A stretch of 64,000 nucleotides of DNA from JBBRWO01 sp964388455. GTDB lineage: Bacteria; Actinomycetota; Coriobacteriia; Anaerosomatales; JAAXUF01. The notes under the pieces were generated by a model that had not been told where the DNA came from, searched no databases, and saw nothing but the letters and a program-made list of their open reading frames with translations. The stretch covers positions 1 to 64,000 of the forward strand of contig CAYMAN010000004.1 of assembly GCA_964388455.1 (NCBI GenBank), written 5' to 3'. Positions 1-8,622 of the stretch are shown piece by piece. How positions within the stretch are numbered: position 1 is the first letter of the stretch; every line of letters starts with the position of its first letter. A program made the translations under genes and the position numbers.

Positions 1-1624
1 CCGGCATCGTGCGCATGTCGCCGCAGAGCGGGTAGAGGAAGCCGGCGCCCACGCTCGCGCGGATGTCGCGGATCGGGAGACGCCAGCCCTTCGGGCGACC
101 CTTGAGTGTCGGGTCGTGAGAGAGCGAGAGGTGGGTCTTGGCCATGCACATGGGCAGGTTGCCGTAGCCCAGCTCGGTGTAGAGCTTGATCTTGGCCTCG
201 GCGGCGGGCAGGTAGTCCACGCCGTCGGCGCCGTAGATCTCGCGGGCGATCGTCTCGATCTTCTCTTTGATCGGCGCGTCGTCCGGGTAGAGCAGCTTGA
301 ACTCCTTGGGCAGCTCGCATGCCTTGACCACGGCCTCGGCCAGCTCGGCGCCACCAGGGCCGCCGTCGGCGTGGACCTTGTGGGTCACGGCGAAGTCCGC
401 GCCTGCGTCCATCGCGCGCTGCTTGATGAAGTCGTGCTCGTTGTCGGTGTCGGTGGGGAAGTGGTTGACCGCTACGACCACCGGCACGCCGAACTTCTTC
501 ATGTTCTCGATGTGCGCCTCGAGGTTGACGATGCCCTCACCCAGCGACTCGAGATCCTCGGTCTGCAGACGAACGTCGAGCGGCTTGCCTGGCGTGACCT
601 CGAACCTGCCCGAGGAGGCCTTGAGCGCACGCACGGTCGCGACGATCACGACGCAGTCGGGGGTGAGGCCGGAGGCGCGGCACTTGATGTTCATGAACTT
701 CTCAGCGCCCATGTCGGCACCGAAGCCGGACTCCGTGACCACGTAGTCGGCGATCTTGAGCGCGATCTTGTCCGCGATGATGGAGTTGTTGCCCTGCGCG
801 ATGTTGGCGAAGGGGCCGGCGTGCACGAGCACCGCGCCGCCGTCGAGGTTCTGCATGAGGTTGGGCTTGATCGCGTCGCGCATGAGGACGGCCATGGCGC
901 CGGCGCACTTGAGCTGCTCGGCGGTGACGGGCTGGCCGGACTTGTTCATGCCGATGACGATGCGACCCAGACGTGCGCGCAGGTCCTTCAGGTCGGTGGC
1001 CATCGCGAGGATCGCCATGACTTCGCTGGCGACCGAGATGTCGAAGCCGGTCTCGCGGGGCAGGCCGTCGAGCTTGGCGCCCAGGCCGGTGACGACGTTG
1101 CGCAGGTTGCGGTCGTTCAGGTCCACGACGCGGCGCCACGTGATCGAGTAGGGATCGATATCCAGGTCGTTACCCTGGTAGATGTGGTTGTCGATGTAGG
1201 CCGAGAGCAGGTTGTTCGCCATGGTGACCGCGTGCACGTCACCCGTGAGGTGCAGGTTGAAGTCCTCCATGGGGATGACCTGCGAGTAGCCGCCGCCCGC
1301 CGCGCCGCCCTTGATGCCAAAGACCGGGCCGAGCGAAGGCTGGCGGATGCAGGTGATGACGTTCTTGCCGATGTGCTTGAGCGCCTGGCCGAGGCCGACT
1401 GTCGTGACCGTCTTGCCCTCGCCGAGCGGCGTGGGGTTGATCGCGGTCACGTCGATGTAGCGTCCCTGCGGACGGTCCGCGAGCTTCGCGAGCACGTCGA
1501 GCGAGATCTTCGCTTTGTACTTGCCGTACAGCTCGAGGTCGTCCTCGTCGATGCCGATCTCGGCTGCGACCTCGGTGATGCGGCGAAGCGGGGACTCCTG
1601 GGCGATCTGCAGATCTGACTTCAT
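1..1624 (-). CDS. fhs: Formate-tetrahydrofolate ligase, C-terminal end cut by window edge
   Basis: ATP-dependent ligation of formate to tetrahydrofolate, giving 10-formyl-THF for one-carbon metabolism and, in acetogens, the methyl branch of the Wood-Ljungdahl pathway. The cytosolic protein is seen for 541 residues from ATG 1624; the family is about 555 long, so only a few residues and the stop lie outside. It starts MKSDLQIAQESPLRRI and carries the ligase P-loop PTPLGEGKT near residues 64-72. Later hallmarks are RQPSLGPVFGIKGGAAGGG and VTESGFGADMGAEKF. The ribosome site GGAGG precedes the ATG. It is the last gene before the edge on this strand and has its own upstream gap, so it is probably transcribed alone. 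Identification is secure. Confidence 0.97.
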   Translation of the reverse strand, partial: MKSDLQIAQESPLRRITEVAAEIGIDEDDLELYGKYKAKISLDVLAKLADRPQGRYIDVTAINPTPLGEGKTVTTVGLGQALKHIGKNVITCIRQPSLGPVFGIKGGAAGGGYSQVIPMEDFNLHLTGDVHAVTMANNLLSAYIDNHIYQGNDLDIDPYSITWRRVVDLNDRNLRNVVTGLGAKLDGLPRETGFDISVASEVMAILAMATDLKDLRARLGRIVIGMNKSGQPVTAEQLKCAGAMAVLMRDAIKPNLMQNLDGGAVLVHAGPFANIAQGNNSIIADKIALKIADYVVTESGFGADMGAEKFMNIKCRASGLTPDCVVIVATVRALKASSGRFEVTPGKPLDVRLQTEDLESLGEGIVNLEAHIENMKKFGVPVVVAVNHFPTDTDNEHDFIKQRAMDAGADFAVTHKVHADGGPGGAELAEAVVKACELPKEFKLLYPDDAPIKEKIETIAREIYGADGVDYLPAAEAKIKLYTELGYGNLPMCMAKTHLSLSHDPTLKGRPKGWRLPIRDIRASVGAGFLYPLCGDMRTMP

Positions 1625-1994
1625 CGGTTCCTCCGTTTGTGGAGTGAAGCTTCCCCGGGCACGCACTGCGTGTCTGTGTGAGTGAGAGAGGAGCCCGGCA
1701 GCGCCTCGTGGTCAATTCACCATACGAACACAAGGGTAGTAGGGACAGCATCGTGACGCGAGTGGCAATTGGTGTCGGTAAGCGGTTTCAAGCACGCGTT
1801 TGTGCACGGATTTGCGACTGCCCCCCAGTCGTCGATGCCGCTTGCGCGCCCAGAGGCGCCACTCGCGGAGAGGGCGCTGCCGTTCACCTTCGCCCTCACC
1901 GCACCGTGAACGACTCTGACTCACGACTCCCAGTACATTCCCGACCACACCCATGACTGGTCAGGCGATGCGGGGTTTGTGCGAGATTGTGCCG
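1625..1994. other. Intergenic region upstream of fhs, 370 nt
   Basis: There is no convincing gene here; the short open frames lack ribosome sites and recognisable protein. It holds the promoter/leader of fhs (minus strand) and the 3' side of the histidine kinase gene. A possible leader hairpin pairs CCGGGC (1655-1660) with GCCCGG (1693-1698). I looked for a THF or ZTP (pfl) riboswitch, which can precede fhs, and could not recognise the conserved core. Confidence 0.5.
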
Positions 1995-3923
1995 TTATGA
2001 GCCGCTGACGTGCGGAATCGTCGCCGAGACGGTCGTGCCGTCGACACCCGTGGTCACCGTGAGCTCGCCACCAAGCCCACGTGCGCGCTCCTGCATGCCG
2101 CGCATGCCGCTGGCGTTGCCCGGCAGCCCGTCGGCGCCGAGCGGAGTCGCGATCCCGCTGCCGTCGTCTGCGATGCTCAGGCGCAGCACGTGCTCCTCGG
2201 CGGAGAGACTGACCTGCACATGGTTGGCGTGTCCGTGGCGGCCGGCGTTGGTAAGCGCCTCCTCGGCGATGCACTGGAGCTCCCATCCGACGCGCGGGTC
2301 GATGCCTTCGAGGAGCTCGGCGCCGTCGAGTGTGACCTCCATGGACCAGATGCGGCCCTGGTCCGCGCAGACATCGGCGAGCAGCGAGGCCGCCGCCAGC
2401 GATGCCGAGAGGTACGGGGCGGTGGCGCCGTCGCCCAGAATCGCCTGGAGGTCGTCGACGGTGCGCCGGATCTGCTCGGCGGGGGTGGGGGGAGCGGCGT
2501 CGGGTGACTCGGCCGCCGCCAGTTGGTTGGCAAGCGCGGTGAGGCGGTTGTAGACGCGGTCGTGGGCGTCTCGATTAAGGCGGGCCCGCTCCTCGGTGGC
2601 GATGAGTGTGGCGCGCGCGGTGTCACGGCGGTCGAGTGCCAGCAGCGCGAGCGACGACGGCAGCAGGAACGCGAGGAACAGCCACGGGAACATGCTCGCA
2701 GAAACGCCGAGCCACACATCCTCCAGGGTGAAACCGGGCCAGCGTTGCCAGTCAGGGCTGGATAGGGAGGAAACCACGACGTACCGCTCGGTCCCCGAGG
2801 GCCGGGTGATACCGATCGTGTAGCTTGCACCGGATGCGGACACCGTCGCGGGGTCACTCCCGCGTGCCCGAATACCCGACGCTACCAGGACGCCTACGGG
2901 GTCACCGGCGCGCTTGGCTGCTCCACCGCCGGCCGACTGAGCGTCCTTAGCGGCCCGTTCGATCAAGGTGCTCTCGGCTTCGCTGAGCGCGACCGAAGAG
3001 TACCCATGCACTCCTGTCAGCTCGGAAGCGGGGCCGTTTGATCCAAGCCCGCTGCGAATCGCTATGAGCGGGCGGCGCGTCTGCAGGTCCCAGAGCGTGA
3101 GACCGACGTCGTTCGCTGCGGCAGCACGCGCGATCTCGCGGATGAGCTCCGGACTCGCCGATTCGAATGACGTTTCCGAGAAGCGACTCCCCAGGTCGTA
3201 GGCGACGCCGCGGAGATAGCCGAGCCGAGCGTCGGATTCCTGCTGAATCTGAGTCTCCATGAGCATCGTCGTCACGACATTGAGCGAGACAAGAGCGATG
3301 GCTATCGAGAACACCATCGCCGCTGCGGCCCACGCGAGCCGCGACACGAGCGCGCGCCATCCCAGGCGCGCTGCTATGACGCGCCGCAGGTAGAGGATGA
3401 GCGCGCCGGACGAGCCCAGACAGAGCGTGTAGGCAGCTGTCGCCTGCAGGAAGCCAGGATTGTTGACAACGACCGTGGTCGCGTTGAGCGCCATTGCCGA
3501 TCCGACTCCGACGATGGCCCACATCATCGTCGCCTGCACCGGTGGCAGGAATGACGACGCCAAGAACGAGATGCAGATCATCGTGAGTGGGATGGCGATG
3601 CTTGCGAATGAATAGGCAACTGGAGTGATCACGTCCTGCAGTACGGTGACCACGCCGAAGGTCGCGCCCAGCGTTACCCACACCAGCGCTGTGGCGCCGA
3701 CGCTCCTAGCCAGCCGCATTCCGCGCGTGCCGGTCAGCCACGCGATCGCACCGTCGGCAACGAGGCCCAGCACCCAGAGCAGCAGTGGCGCCCACGCCAG
3801 CCCGGCATCCGGGAACGTCTCGTACGACGCCGCCATGAGAAACGTGGTCAACCCGAACACCACCAACCGGCCGATGAAGTCGACGGCCACGTCGCCTCGG
3901 CGACCGCGCGCCTGTTCACTCAT
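1995..3923 (-). CDS. NarL/DesK-type sensor histidine kinase
   Basis: Membrane sensor kinase of 642 residues that should phosphorylate the response regulator encoded just upstream. The N-terminal third is a set of hydrophobic helices, followed by an extracytoplasmic sensor stretch and another helix at about residues 415-435. The HisKA_3 box RDAHDRVYNRL has the phospho-accepting His at 454. A HATPase domain follows, with EEALTNAGRHGHA (N box), ADDGSGI (G1) and a GMRGMQERARGLGGEL G2-like loop typical of LuxR-partner kinases. Its ATG overlaps the regulator stop by 4 nt (ATGA), so the two are translationally coupled. The signal is unknown; the multi-helix sensor resembles no ligand family I can name. 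Confidence 0.93.
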   Translation of the reverse strand: MSEQARGRRGDVAVDFIGRLVVFGLTTFLMAASYETFPDAGLAWAPLLLWVLGLVADGAIAWLTGTRGMRLARSVGATALVWVTLGATFGVVTVLQDVITPVAYSFASIAIPLTMICISFLASSFLPPVQATMMWAIVGVGSAMALNATTVVVNNPGFLQATAAYTLCLGSSGALILYLRRVIAARLGWRALVSRLAWAAAAMVFSIAIALVSLNVVTTMLMETQIQQESDARLGYLRGVAYDLGSRFSETSFESASPELIREIARAAAANDVGLTLWDLQTRRPLIAIRSGLGSNGPASELTGVHGYSSVALSEAESTLIERAAKDAQSAGGGAAKRAGDPVGVLVASGIRARGSDPATVSASGASYTIGITRPSGTERYVVVSSLSSPDWQRWPGFTLEDVWLGVSASMFPWLFLAFLLPSSLALLALDRRDTARATLIATEERARLNRDAHDRVYNRLTALANQLAAAESPDAAPPTPAEQIRRTVDDLQAILGDGATAPYLSASLAAASLLADVCADQGRIWSMEVTLDGAELLEGIDPRVGWELQCIAEEALTNAGRHGHANHVQVSLSAEEHVLRLSIADDGSGIATPLGADGLPGNASGMRGMQERARGLGGELTVTTGVDGTTVSATIPHVSGS

Positions 3924-4615
3924 CGTTCGGCTCCGTTGCGCTCACGCTCGACGAGCAGGGCGAACGCCTCTTGGCGCGACCCGGCTCCGAGCACCTGATA
4001 GGCGGCCTTGATCCGCGAACTCACGGTATAGGGACTCAGTTGCAGCTCCGCCGCAATCTCCTTGACCGAGAGCCCGCAGAGGCAGAACAGGTACAGCGTC
4101 TTCTTGAGCGAGGTCGTCAGGTCCGAGAACTCCGGTTCATCGCCCAGCACCTCGGATGCGTACGCCTTGAGTTCGTCGGCCTCGCCCAGGACCATCTCGG
4201 CGATCGAGGGCGTCATCACGAATCTGCCCTCCGCCACGCACTGCACCGCACTCGCGATACCGCTGCCGGACTCGTTCTTCCACACGTAGCCGTCAGCTCC
4301 GGCGGCGATGGCGTCGAGCACGATGTCTTCTGCGCGCAACACCGAGGTCACGAGCACCTTAGCGTCCGGTGACGCAGCGGCGATTCGAGGCAGGCCGACA
4401 ATCCCGGCGCGCTCCTCGGATCCGAAACGGACGTCGAGCAAGATGACGTCGGGGTGCCGGTGCTCTGTGGTTGCGAGTTCGCCTACGGCGCCGTCGATCG
4501 AATCGGCGCCGCCCCAGACCCGCGTGCGGTCGTCGCGGGCGAGCAGTTGCTTGACCGCCTCGAGGGCGTAGTAGTCGTCGTCGACCACCATGACGCTGTA
4601 CGGAGTCGCTGGCAT
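3920..4615 (-). CDS. LuxR/NarL-family response regulator
   Basis: Transcription factor of 231 residues: receiver domain first, LuxR-type helix-turn-helix last. The receiver has the acidic pocket VVDDD near residue 12 and the phospho-acceptor Asp61 in VILLDVRFG. The DNA-binding part contains LSVKEIAAELQLSPYTVSSR. I chose ATG 4615 because GGGAGG lies 7 nt upstream; an in-frame ATG ten codons earlier has no ribosome site. It is the first gene of a two-gene operon with the histidine kinase (ATGA overlap). Its leader contains two mutually exclusive hairpins at 4650-4681. Target genes are unknown. Confidence 0.93.
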   Translation of the reverse strand: MPATPYSVMVVDDDYYALEAVKQLLARDDRTRVWGGADSIDGAVGELATTEHRHPDVILLDVRFGSEERAGIVGLPRIAAASPDAKVLVTSVLRAEDIVLDAIAAGADGYVWKNESGSGIASAVQCVAEGRFVMTPSIAEMVLGEADELKAYASEVLGDEPEFSDLTTSLKKTLYLFCLCGLSVKEIAAELQLSPYTVSSRIKAAYQVLGAGSRQEAFALLVERERNGAER

Positions 4616-4649
4616 CGGTGTACCTCCCGCAACCGATGGTCGCACGACC

Positions 4650-4681
4650 GGGGTGCGAGTGGCACCCCGAAAAGCGGGGTG
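4650..4681 (-). promoter_or_regulatory. Mutually exclusive hairpins in the leader of the two-component operon
   Basis: The segment 4662-4669 can pair with GGGGTGC at 4650-4656 (loop GAGTG). The overlapping segment 4663-4669 can instead pair with CGGGGTG at 4675-4681 (loop AAAAG). Both stems are perfect 7-mers and share the central strand, so only one can form. The element lies 35-66 nt upstream of the regulator start and downstream of the DUF1003 gene. It may be an attenuator or simply a terminator with a strong competing stem; no long U-tract follows. Confidence 0.4.
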
Positions 4682-4749
4682 GTTACATGGGCCCGATCGG
4701 GAGGGCGACTCCGCAGTGCGACATATCGCCCCGCGTCAGCCGGTTGCCG

Positions 4750-5157
4750 CTACTGACGCGACGCGTCTTGGGCGGTGTCCGGCTGGAGCTTTTCCAGGAG
4801 AGCGATGATGCGGTCGAGATCCCTCTGCATGTCCTCGATCTCGCACTCGGCCTTGCGATTGGTGTCGTAGTCCGAGGTCGCCTGTACGCGGTCGCGTTCC
4901 GCCTGCCGGTTCTGGCTCATCATTATCACGGGTGCGGCGTACGCGGCCTGCGTGGAGAACAGCAGGTTCAACAGGATGAAGGGATACGGATCCCAGTGCT
5001 GCGTCCAGCCCACGATATTGAGCGTGATCCACGCCGCAACGAATACCGTCTGTCCGATGATGAACGGCCACGAGCCAAGGGTGCTCGAGGTCTTGTCGGC
5101 GACGCGTTGGCCTAGAGTGCTGCTCTCGAGGTGTTTCTCGTTCCAGTTCTCGGCCAC
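4750..5157 (-). CDS. DUF1003 membrane protein
   Basis: Small membrane protein of 135 residues of the DUF1003 family, whose biochemical role is not established. It shows the family pattern: two transmembrane helices around residues 30-72 (FIIGQTVFVAAWITLNIVGW, then PFILLNLLFSTQAAYAAPVI), the conserved WDPYPFILLN segment, then MMSQNRQAERDR leading into a charged coiled-coil tail. It stands 12 nt upstream of nothing on its own strand except the regulator leader, and directly downstream of the cupredoxin gene, so the two could share a transcript. Confidence 0.88.
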   Translation of the reverse strand: MAENWNEKHLESSTLGQRVADKTSSTLGSWPFIIGQTVFVAAWITLNIVGWTQHWDPYPFILLNLLFSTQAAYAAPVIMMSQNRQAERDRVQATSDYDTNRKAECEIEDMQRDLDRIIALLEKLQPDTAQDASRQ

Positions 5158-5169
5158 TGATGCTCCCGG

Positions 5170-5571
5170 CTACTTGACGGTGATCGTTCCGGTCATTGTG
5201 GGATGGATCGTGCACGAAAACGGGAAGCTCCCGGCCTTGGTGGCGGTCCAGGTGACGCTTTCGCCCTGATTCTGCATGCCCAGTTCTGCGCCGTCGATCG
5301 ACACGTTGTGCGGTGCTGAGTCCTGGTTGACGAAGGTCACCACGTCGCCGACGTTCACGGTCGAATCCGCCGGGCTGAAGGCGAAGCCCTTCTCGGCGAT
5401 GGTGGGACCGGACGCGGCGGTCGGTGCAGCCGAGCTGTCCCCGCTGCTGCTTCCGCTGTTCGGCGTGGTACCGCCACTTCCGCCCGCAGAACATCCGGCT
5501 ATCGCCAGCGCGAGCGTGAGAAGGATGCCGAGGACGACGATCGTTGCGTTCCGCGTGTGGATTGAGGGCAT
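5170..5571 (-). CDS. Cupredoxin-domain lipoprotein
   Basis: Predicted exported lipoprotein of 133 residues with a plastocyanin-like copper domain. The signal peptide ends in a lipobox at LALAIAGC (Cys27), followed by a Ser/Gly/Pro-rich linker. The cupredoxin core has SPADSTVNVGDVVTF, the first copper ligand in SAPHNVS, and the Cys-His-Met ligands in FSCTIHPTMTG. It is probably an electron carrier or copper-binding surface protein outside the membrane. Start ATG 5571 has GGAGGAG upstream; the open frame continues 69 codons further without a ribosome site. The next gene on this strand ends 85 nt upstream. Confidence 0.9.
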   Translation of the reverse strand: MPSIHTRNATIVVLGILLTLALAIAGCSAGGSGGTTPNSGSSSGDSSAAPTAASGPTIAEKGFAFSPADSTVNVGDVVTFVNQDSAPHNVSIDGAELGMQNQGESVTWTATKAGSFPFSCTIHPTMTGTITVK

Positions 5572-5656
5572 GGCTACTCCTCCGGTTACCGAGTGTGACC
5601 ATCGGTGTATACCCCGCGCGCCGGCGACTCTCCTGCCGCGGATCCTTGAGCAGGAG

Positions 5657-6118
5657 CTAGCTTGCGGCGCCGGCGGTCGTCGGCTCGGAGGGCTTGGCTG
5701 CCAGCGGCTTGAAGATCGCCCTCCAGAACACGCGGTCGGCGAGCAGCAGTGCCGCGCCGACTCCCACGTAGATCGCACCCATGATGCCGGCGCCGATCTG
5801 GTTGGGGTTCACGACGAGGTGTCGCAGCGTGATGCCGCCGCCCATCATGAACGCGATCAGCACCCACGACTTCGCCGAGAAGAACCCGAAGACCGACTTG
5901 TCCGCACGTCCCTGGATCCTCAGAACGGCCTTGGTGGCGACGCGATCCAGCAGAAGCCTCGCCTTCACCACGCCAAGTGCGAGACCGAGCGCGAGGATCC
6001 AAGCGTGCCAGTACCGGCCCTGGATGTATCCCACGCCGCGGATGAGCAGGATCGATGCGCCCACGAGCCACATCGAAGCGGCAGCGACGAGCTGGATTCG
6101 GACCTTGGTCGGTTGCAT
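5657..6118 (-). CDS. Small integral membrane protein, function unknown
   Basis: Not recognised beyond being a membrane protein of 153 residues. Four hydrophobic helices are visible: VAAASMWLVGASILLIRGVGYI, AWILALGLALGVVKA, WVLIAFMMGGGITL and GAGIMGAIYVGVGAALLLA, separated by short basic loops, with a polar Ala/Thr tail. The start METQPTKVR-like region at ATG 6118 is the only good one. A second open frame on the same strand (up to 6071) reads as Arg/Pro-rich shadow and was not used. Confidence 0.7.
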   Translation of the reverse strand: MQPTKVRIQLVAAASMWLVGASILLIRGVGYIQGRYWHAWILALGLALGVVKARLLLDRVATKAVLRIQGRADKSVFGFFSAKSWVLIAFMMGGGITLRHLVVNPNQIGAGIMGAIYVGVGAALLLADRVFWRAIFKPLAAKPSEPTTAGAAS

Positions 6119-6271
6119 GCAGTGACCTTACTGTTAAGCCGCGACGGTTCGCGGCGCAGAGAGTGCTCCTGGTGAATCCGAGGCCAAGGATACCTTGGAG
6201 CGCGGGGCCTCATGGCGTGCTCGCCGGGTGAACAGCGAGAACGGTGCCGACACCTAGGCTATCATCGACTC

Positions 6272-7126
6272 ATGAGAATCACTGAGATCCCCGAGGTTCT
6301 GTCCGCGCTTCGCTGCCCCCACTGCGGCGAGTCACTCGCCGCCGACGGGGCGACGCTGCGGTGCGCCAACTCCCATGCCTTCGATCTGGCGCGGCAGGGT
6401 TACGTGAGTCTGCTGCGCGGCGACGCCCGCACCGGGACCGCCGACACCTCCGCCATGATCGAGGCGCGCGACGCGTTCCTCTCGGCAGGTCACTACGCAC
6501 CGATCGCCGAGGAGGCCACGCGCATGCTCGCCTCGGCGATCGCCGAGGGTCCCGGCGGCGTGATCGTCGAGGTCGGCGCCGGGACCGGCTACTACCTCGC
6601 GGTGGCGCTCGATGCGCTGCCGACGCATGCGGGCGTGGCGCTCGACATCTCCAAGCCCGCGCTTCGCCGAGCCGTTCGAAGCCACGATCGCATCGGCGCG
6701 GTCGCGTGCGACGTGTGGAGCGGACTGCCGCTTGCCGCTGACAGTGCCGCCGCCGTCCTTGACGTCTTCTCGCCGCGCAACGTCGACGAGATGGCGCGCG
6801 TGCTCGCACCCGGCGGCGTACTGGTCGTCGTGACGCCCAACGGCAGCCATCTGCGCGAACTGATCGGTGCGCTCGGACTGCTCAGCGTCGACGACCGTAA
6901 GCCCGAACGGCTCGACGCGCAGCTCTCGGCGCACTTCGCGCTGCTCGAGACCACCGAGGTCGCACGCACCATGGGGCTCACGCACGCCGAGGTCGCTGCG
7001 CTCGCCGGCATGGGGCCGAGCGCCTGGCATACCGACGCTTCCGCGCTCGCCGCGGCTATCGCGTCGCTCCCGGAGCCGGCGCTGGTCACACTGTCCGTCA
7101 CCGTCTCGGCATACCGCGCGCTATAG
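6272..7126 (+). CDS. rlmA: 23S rRNA (guanine-N1) methyltransferase, RlmA family
   Basis: SAM-dependent methyltransferase of 284 residues expected to methylate a guanine in helix 35 of 23S rRNA (G745 in RlmAI, G748 in RlmAII; Gram-positives usually have the second type). The N-terminal zinc site CPHC...CANSH (Cys15, Cys18, Cys31, His35) and FDLARQGYVSLL are hallmarks of the family. The SAM motif I is VEVGAGTGYY, and DVFSPRN follows as the acidic/aromatic motif. I took ATG 6272; the frame extends 20 codons upstream without support. It stands alone, diverging from the membrane protein gene at 6118. Confidence 0.92.
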   Translation: MRITEIPEVLSALRCPHCGESLAADGATLRCANSHAFDLARQGYVSLLRGDARTGTADTSAMIEARDAFLSAGHYAPIAEEATRMLASAIAEGPGGVIVEVGAGTGYYLAVALDALPTHAGVALDISKPALRRAVRSHDRIGAVACDVWSGLPLAADSAAAVLDVFSPRNVDEMARVLAPGGVLVVVTPNGSHLRELIGALGLLSVDDRKPERLDAQLSAHFALLETTEVARTMGLTHAEVAALAGMGPSAWHTDASALAAAIASLPEPALVTLSVTVSAYRAL

Positions 7127-7166
7127 GGGTGGTACAGGAGGCGGTCTTAGGCTGTAGTCACGCTGC

Positions 7167-8465
7167 GTGAGCGTGGTATCGTCTGATTCGCAGCCTCCGG
7201 CTTGGGAGAGATGCGGCAACTACTGGTGGAGGATCGTGGCTCACGTTTCAACACATCGCGGCGGTGAATGCATCCGCCTGCTGACCGGAGTCGGCCTGGC
7301 GCTGTTGCTGGTGACAGGGTTCGGCCTTGCAGTGCCGCGCGCGGCCTTCTCGGCGCCGACGAGCACGGTGAACACGGCGACCATCGCCGCGAAGAAGGCG
7401 CAGCAGGAAGAGATCCAGCGCGAGCTCGGGGCCATGCGAACCCGGCTCGCGGGGAGCGTCTCGGAGTACGTGAAGGTAAGTCGGCAGATGGGCCAGACGC
7501 GTAGCGAGGTCGACAAGCTGGCCGCCCAGATCGCCGAGCAGGACCACCAGCTCGAGCAGGCAAAACTGGCATTCGAGCAGCGCGCGGTCGAGCTGTACCG
7601 CACCCGCGGCACGGCCATGATCGAGATCCTGATGACAGCGAACTCGTTGCAGGAACTGATGTCGCGCACGAACTTCCTGCTCACGGTGAGCCAGCGCAAC
7701 GCCAACACCATCACCGACTACCGCAAGATCCGCTCCGAGAGCGCGTGGCTGCAAGACAGCCTCTCCAACCGCCTTGAGTACCTGACCAGGCTGCAGACCG
7801 AGACCGACGACCGACGTTCCCGGATCGAATCCGACCTCGTCATCGGTGAGGCGCGCACCACAGAGCTGGGCACCGACATCGCGCGTCTCATGCGCGGCGA
7901 GTCCGCGCCGATCTCCGGGGGCACGCCGTCCGATCAGTTCTCGCCAGACACCGTCATCTCCGACGCCAATTTCCGCGATTCCGGATCCATGACCGTGAGC
8001 GACATCCAGGCGTTCCTCGACCGCCAGCCGGGCATCCTCAAGTCCTATCGCACGCGCGACCATGCCGGAAAGGTCCGTTTCGCCTCCGAGATGATCGCGG
8101 AGGCCGCGGTGGCGTTTCGTGTCAATCCCAAGGTGATCCTGGTCAAGCTCCAGAAGGAGCAGTCGCTTCTGGGCGATGCGTCGCCCACGCAACGCCAACT
8201 GGATTGGGCGACAGGGTGCGGCAAGGCAGACAGCTTCACCTCGTACCAGTATCAGGGATTCGGCAACCAGATCTGGTGGGGCGCGCAGAAGCTCGACAAG
8301 AACTCCAAGCCGTGGCGTCCCGGCATCAAGATGACCATCGACGGCGGAGCGGTGTATCCCACCAACGAAGCGACCTACTCGCTCTACAAGTACACGCCGC
8401 ACATTCGAGGTACCACGTCGTTCTGGCTGCTGTACTGGCGCTACTTCGGCGATCCGATCATCTAG
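7167..8465 (+). CDS. Exported coiled-coil protein with lysozyme-like C-terminal domain
   Basis: Predicted secreted cell-wall protein, up to 432 residues. A signal sequence (LLTGVGLALLLVTGFGLA) precedes a PcsB/RipA-type coiled coil at about residues 65-250, rich in Gln/Glu/Lys. The C-terminal 150 residues are a distinct domain: DIQAFLDRQPGILKSY, FRVNPKVILVKLQKEQSLLG, then YQGFGNQIWWGAQKLD and FWLLYWRYFG. The Glu in QKEQSLL sits as in lysozyme/transglycosylase-like folds, so a peptidoglycan-lytic role is a guess. Start is uncertain: GTG 7167 opens the frame, but GTG 7236 has GGAGG close upstream and leaves a neater signal peptide. Confidence 0.8.
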   Translation: MSVVSSDSQPPAWERCGNYWWRIVAHVSTHRGGECIRLLTGVGLALLLVTGFGLAVPRAAFSAPTSTVNTATIAAKKAQQEEIQRELGAMRTRLAGSVSEYVKVSRQMGQTRSEVDKLAAQIAEQDHQLEQAKLAFEQRAVELYRTRGTAMIEILMTANSLQELMSRTNFLLTVSQRNANTITDYRKIRSESAWLQDSLSNRLEYLTRLQTETDDRRSRIESDLVIGEARTTELGTDIARLMRGESAPISGGTPSDQFSPDTVISDANFRDSGSMTVSDIQAFLDRQPGILKSYRTRDHAGKVRFASEMIAEAAVAFRVNPKVILVKLQKEQSLLGDASPTQRQLDWATGCGKADSFTSYQYQGFGNQIWWGAQKLDKNSKPWRPGIKMTIDGGAVYPTNEATYSLYKYTPHIRGTTSFWLLYWRYFGDPII

Positions 8466-8622
8466 AGTTCTTGTGTGCTTCTCGGCGTGACTCTGTACCG
8501 GGGGCGGGGGAGTTGCTAGGCTTCCCAGCGATGCGCACAGCTCCCTACAAACGGCTCCTGCCCATGATTGCGATTCTTGTCGCGCGGCCTGATTGACCCG
8601 TACCGCACACTCGGAGGTATCA

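Noticed and set aside
116..1618. 500-residue open frame on the plus strand
   Set aside because: Antisense to fhs throughout; no protein family pattern.
1625..1994. THF or ZTP riboswitch before fhs
   Set aside because: Conserved core sequences of either class were not found by eye; a covariance-model search would decide.
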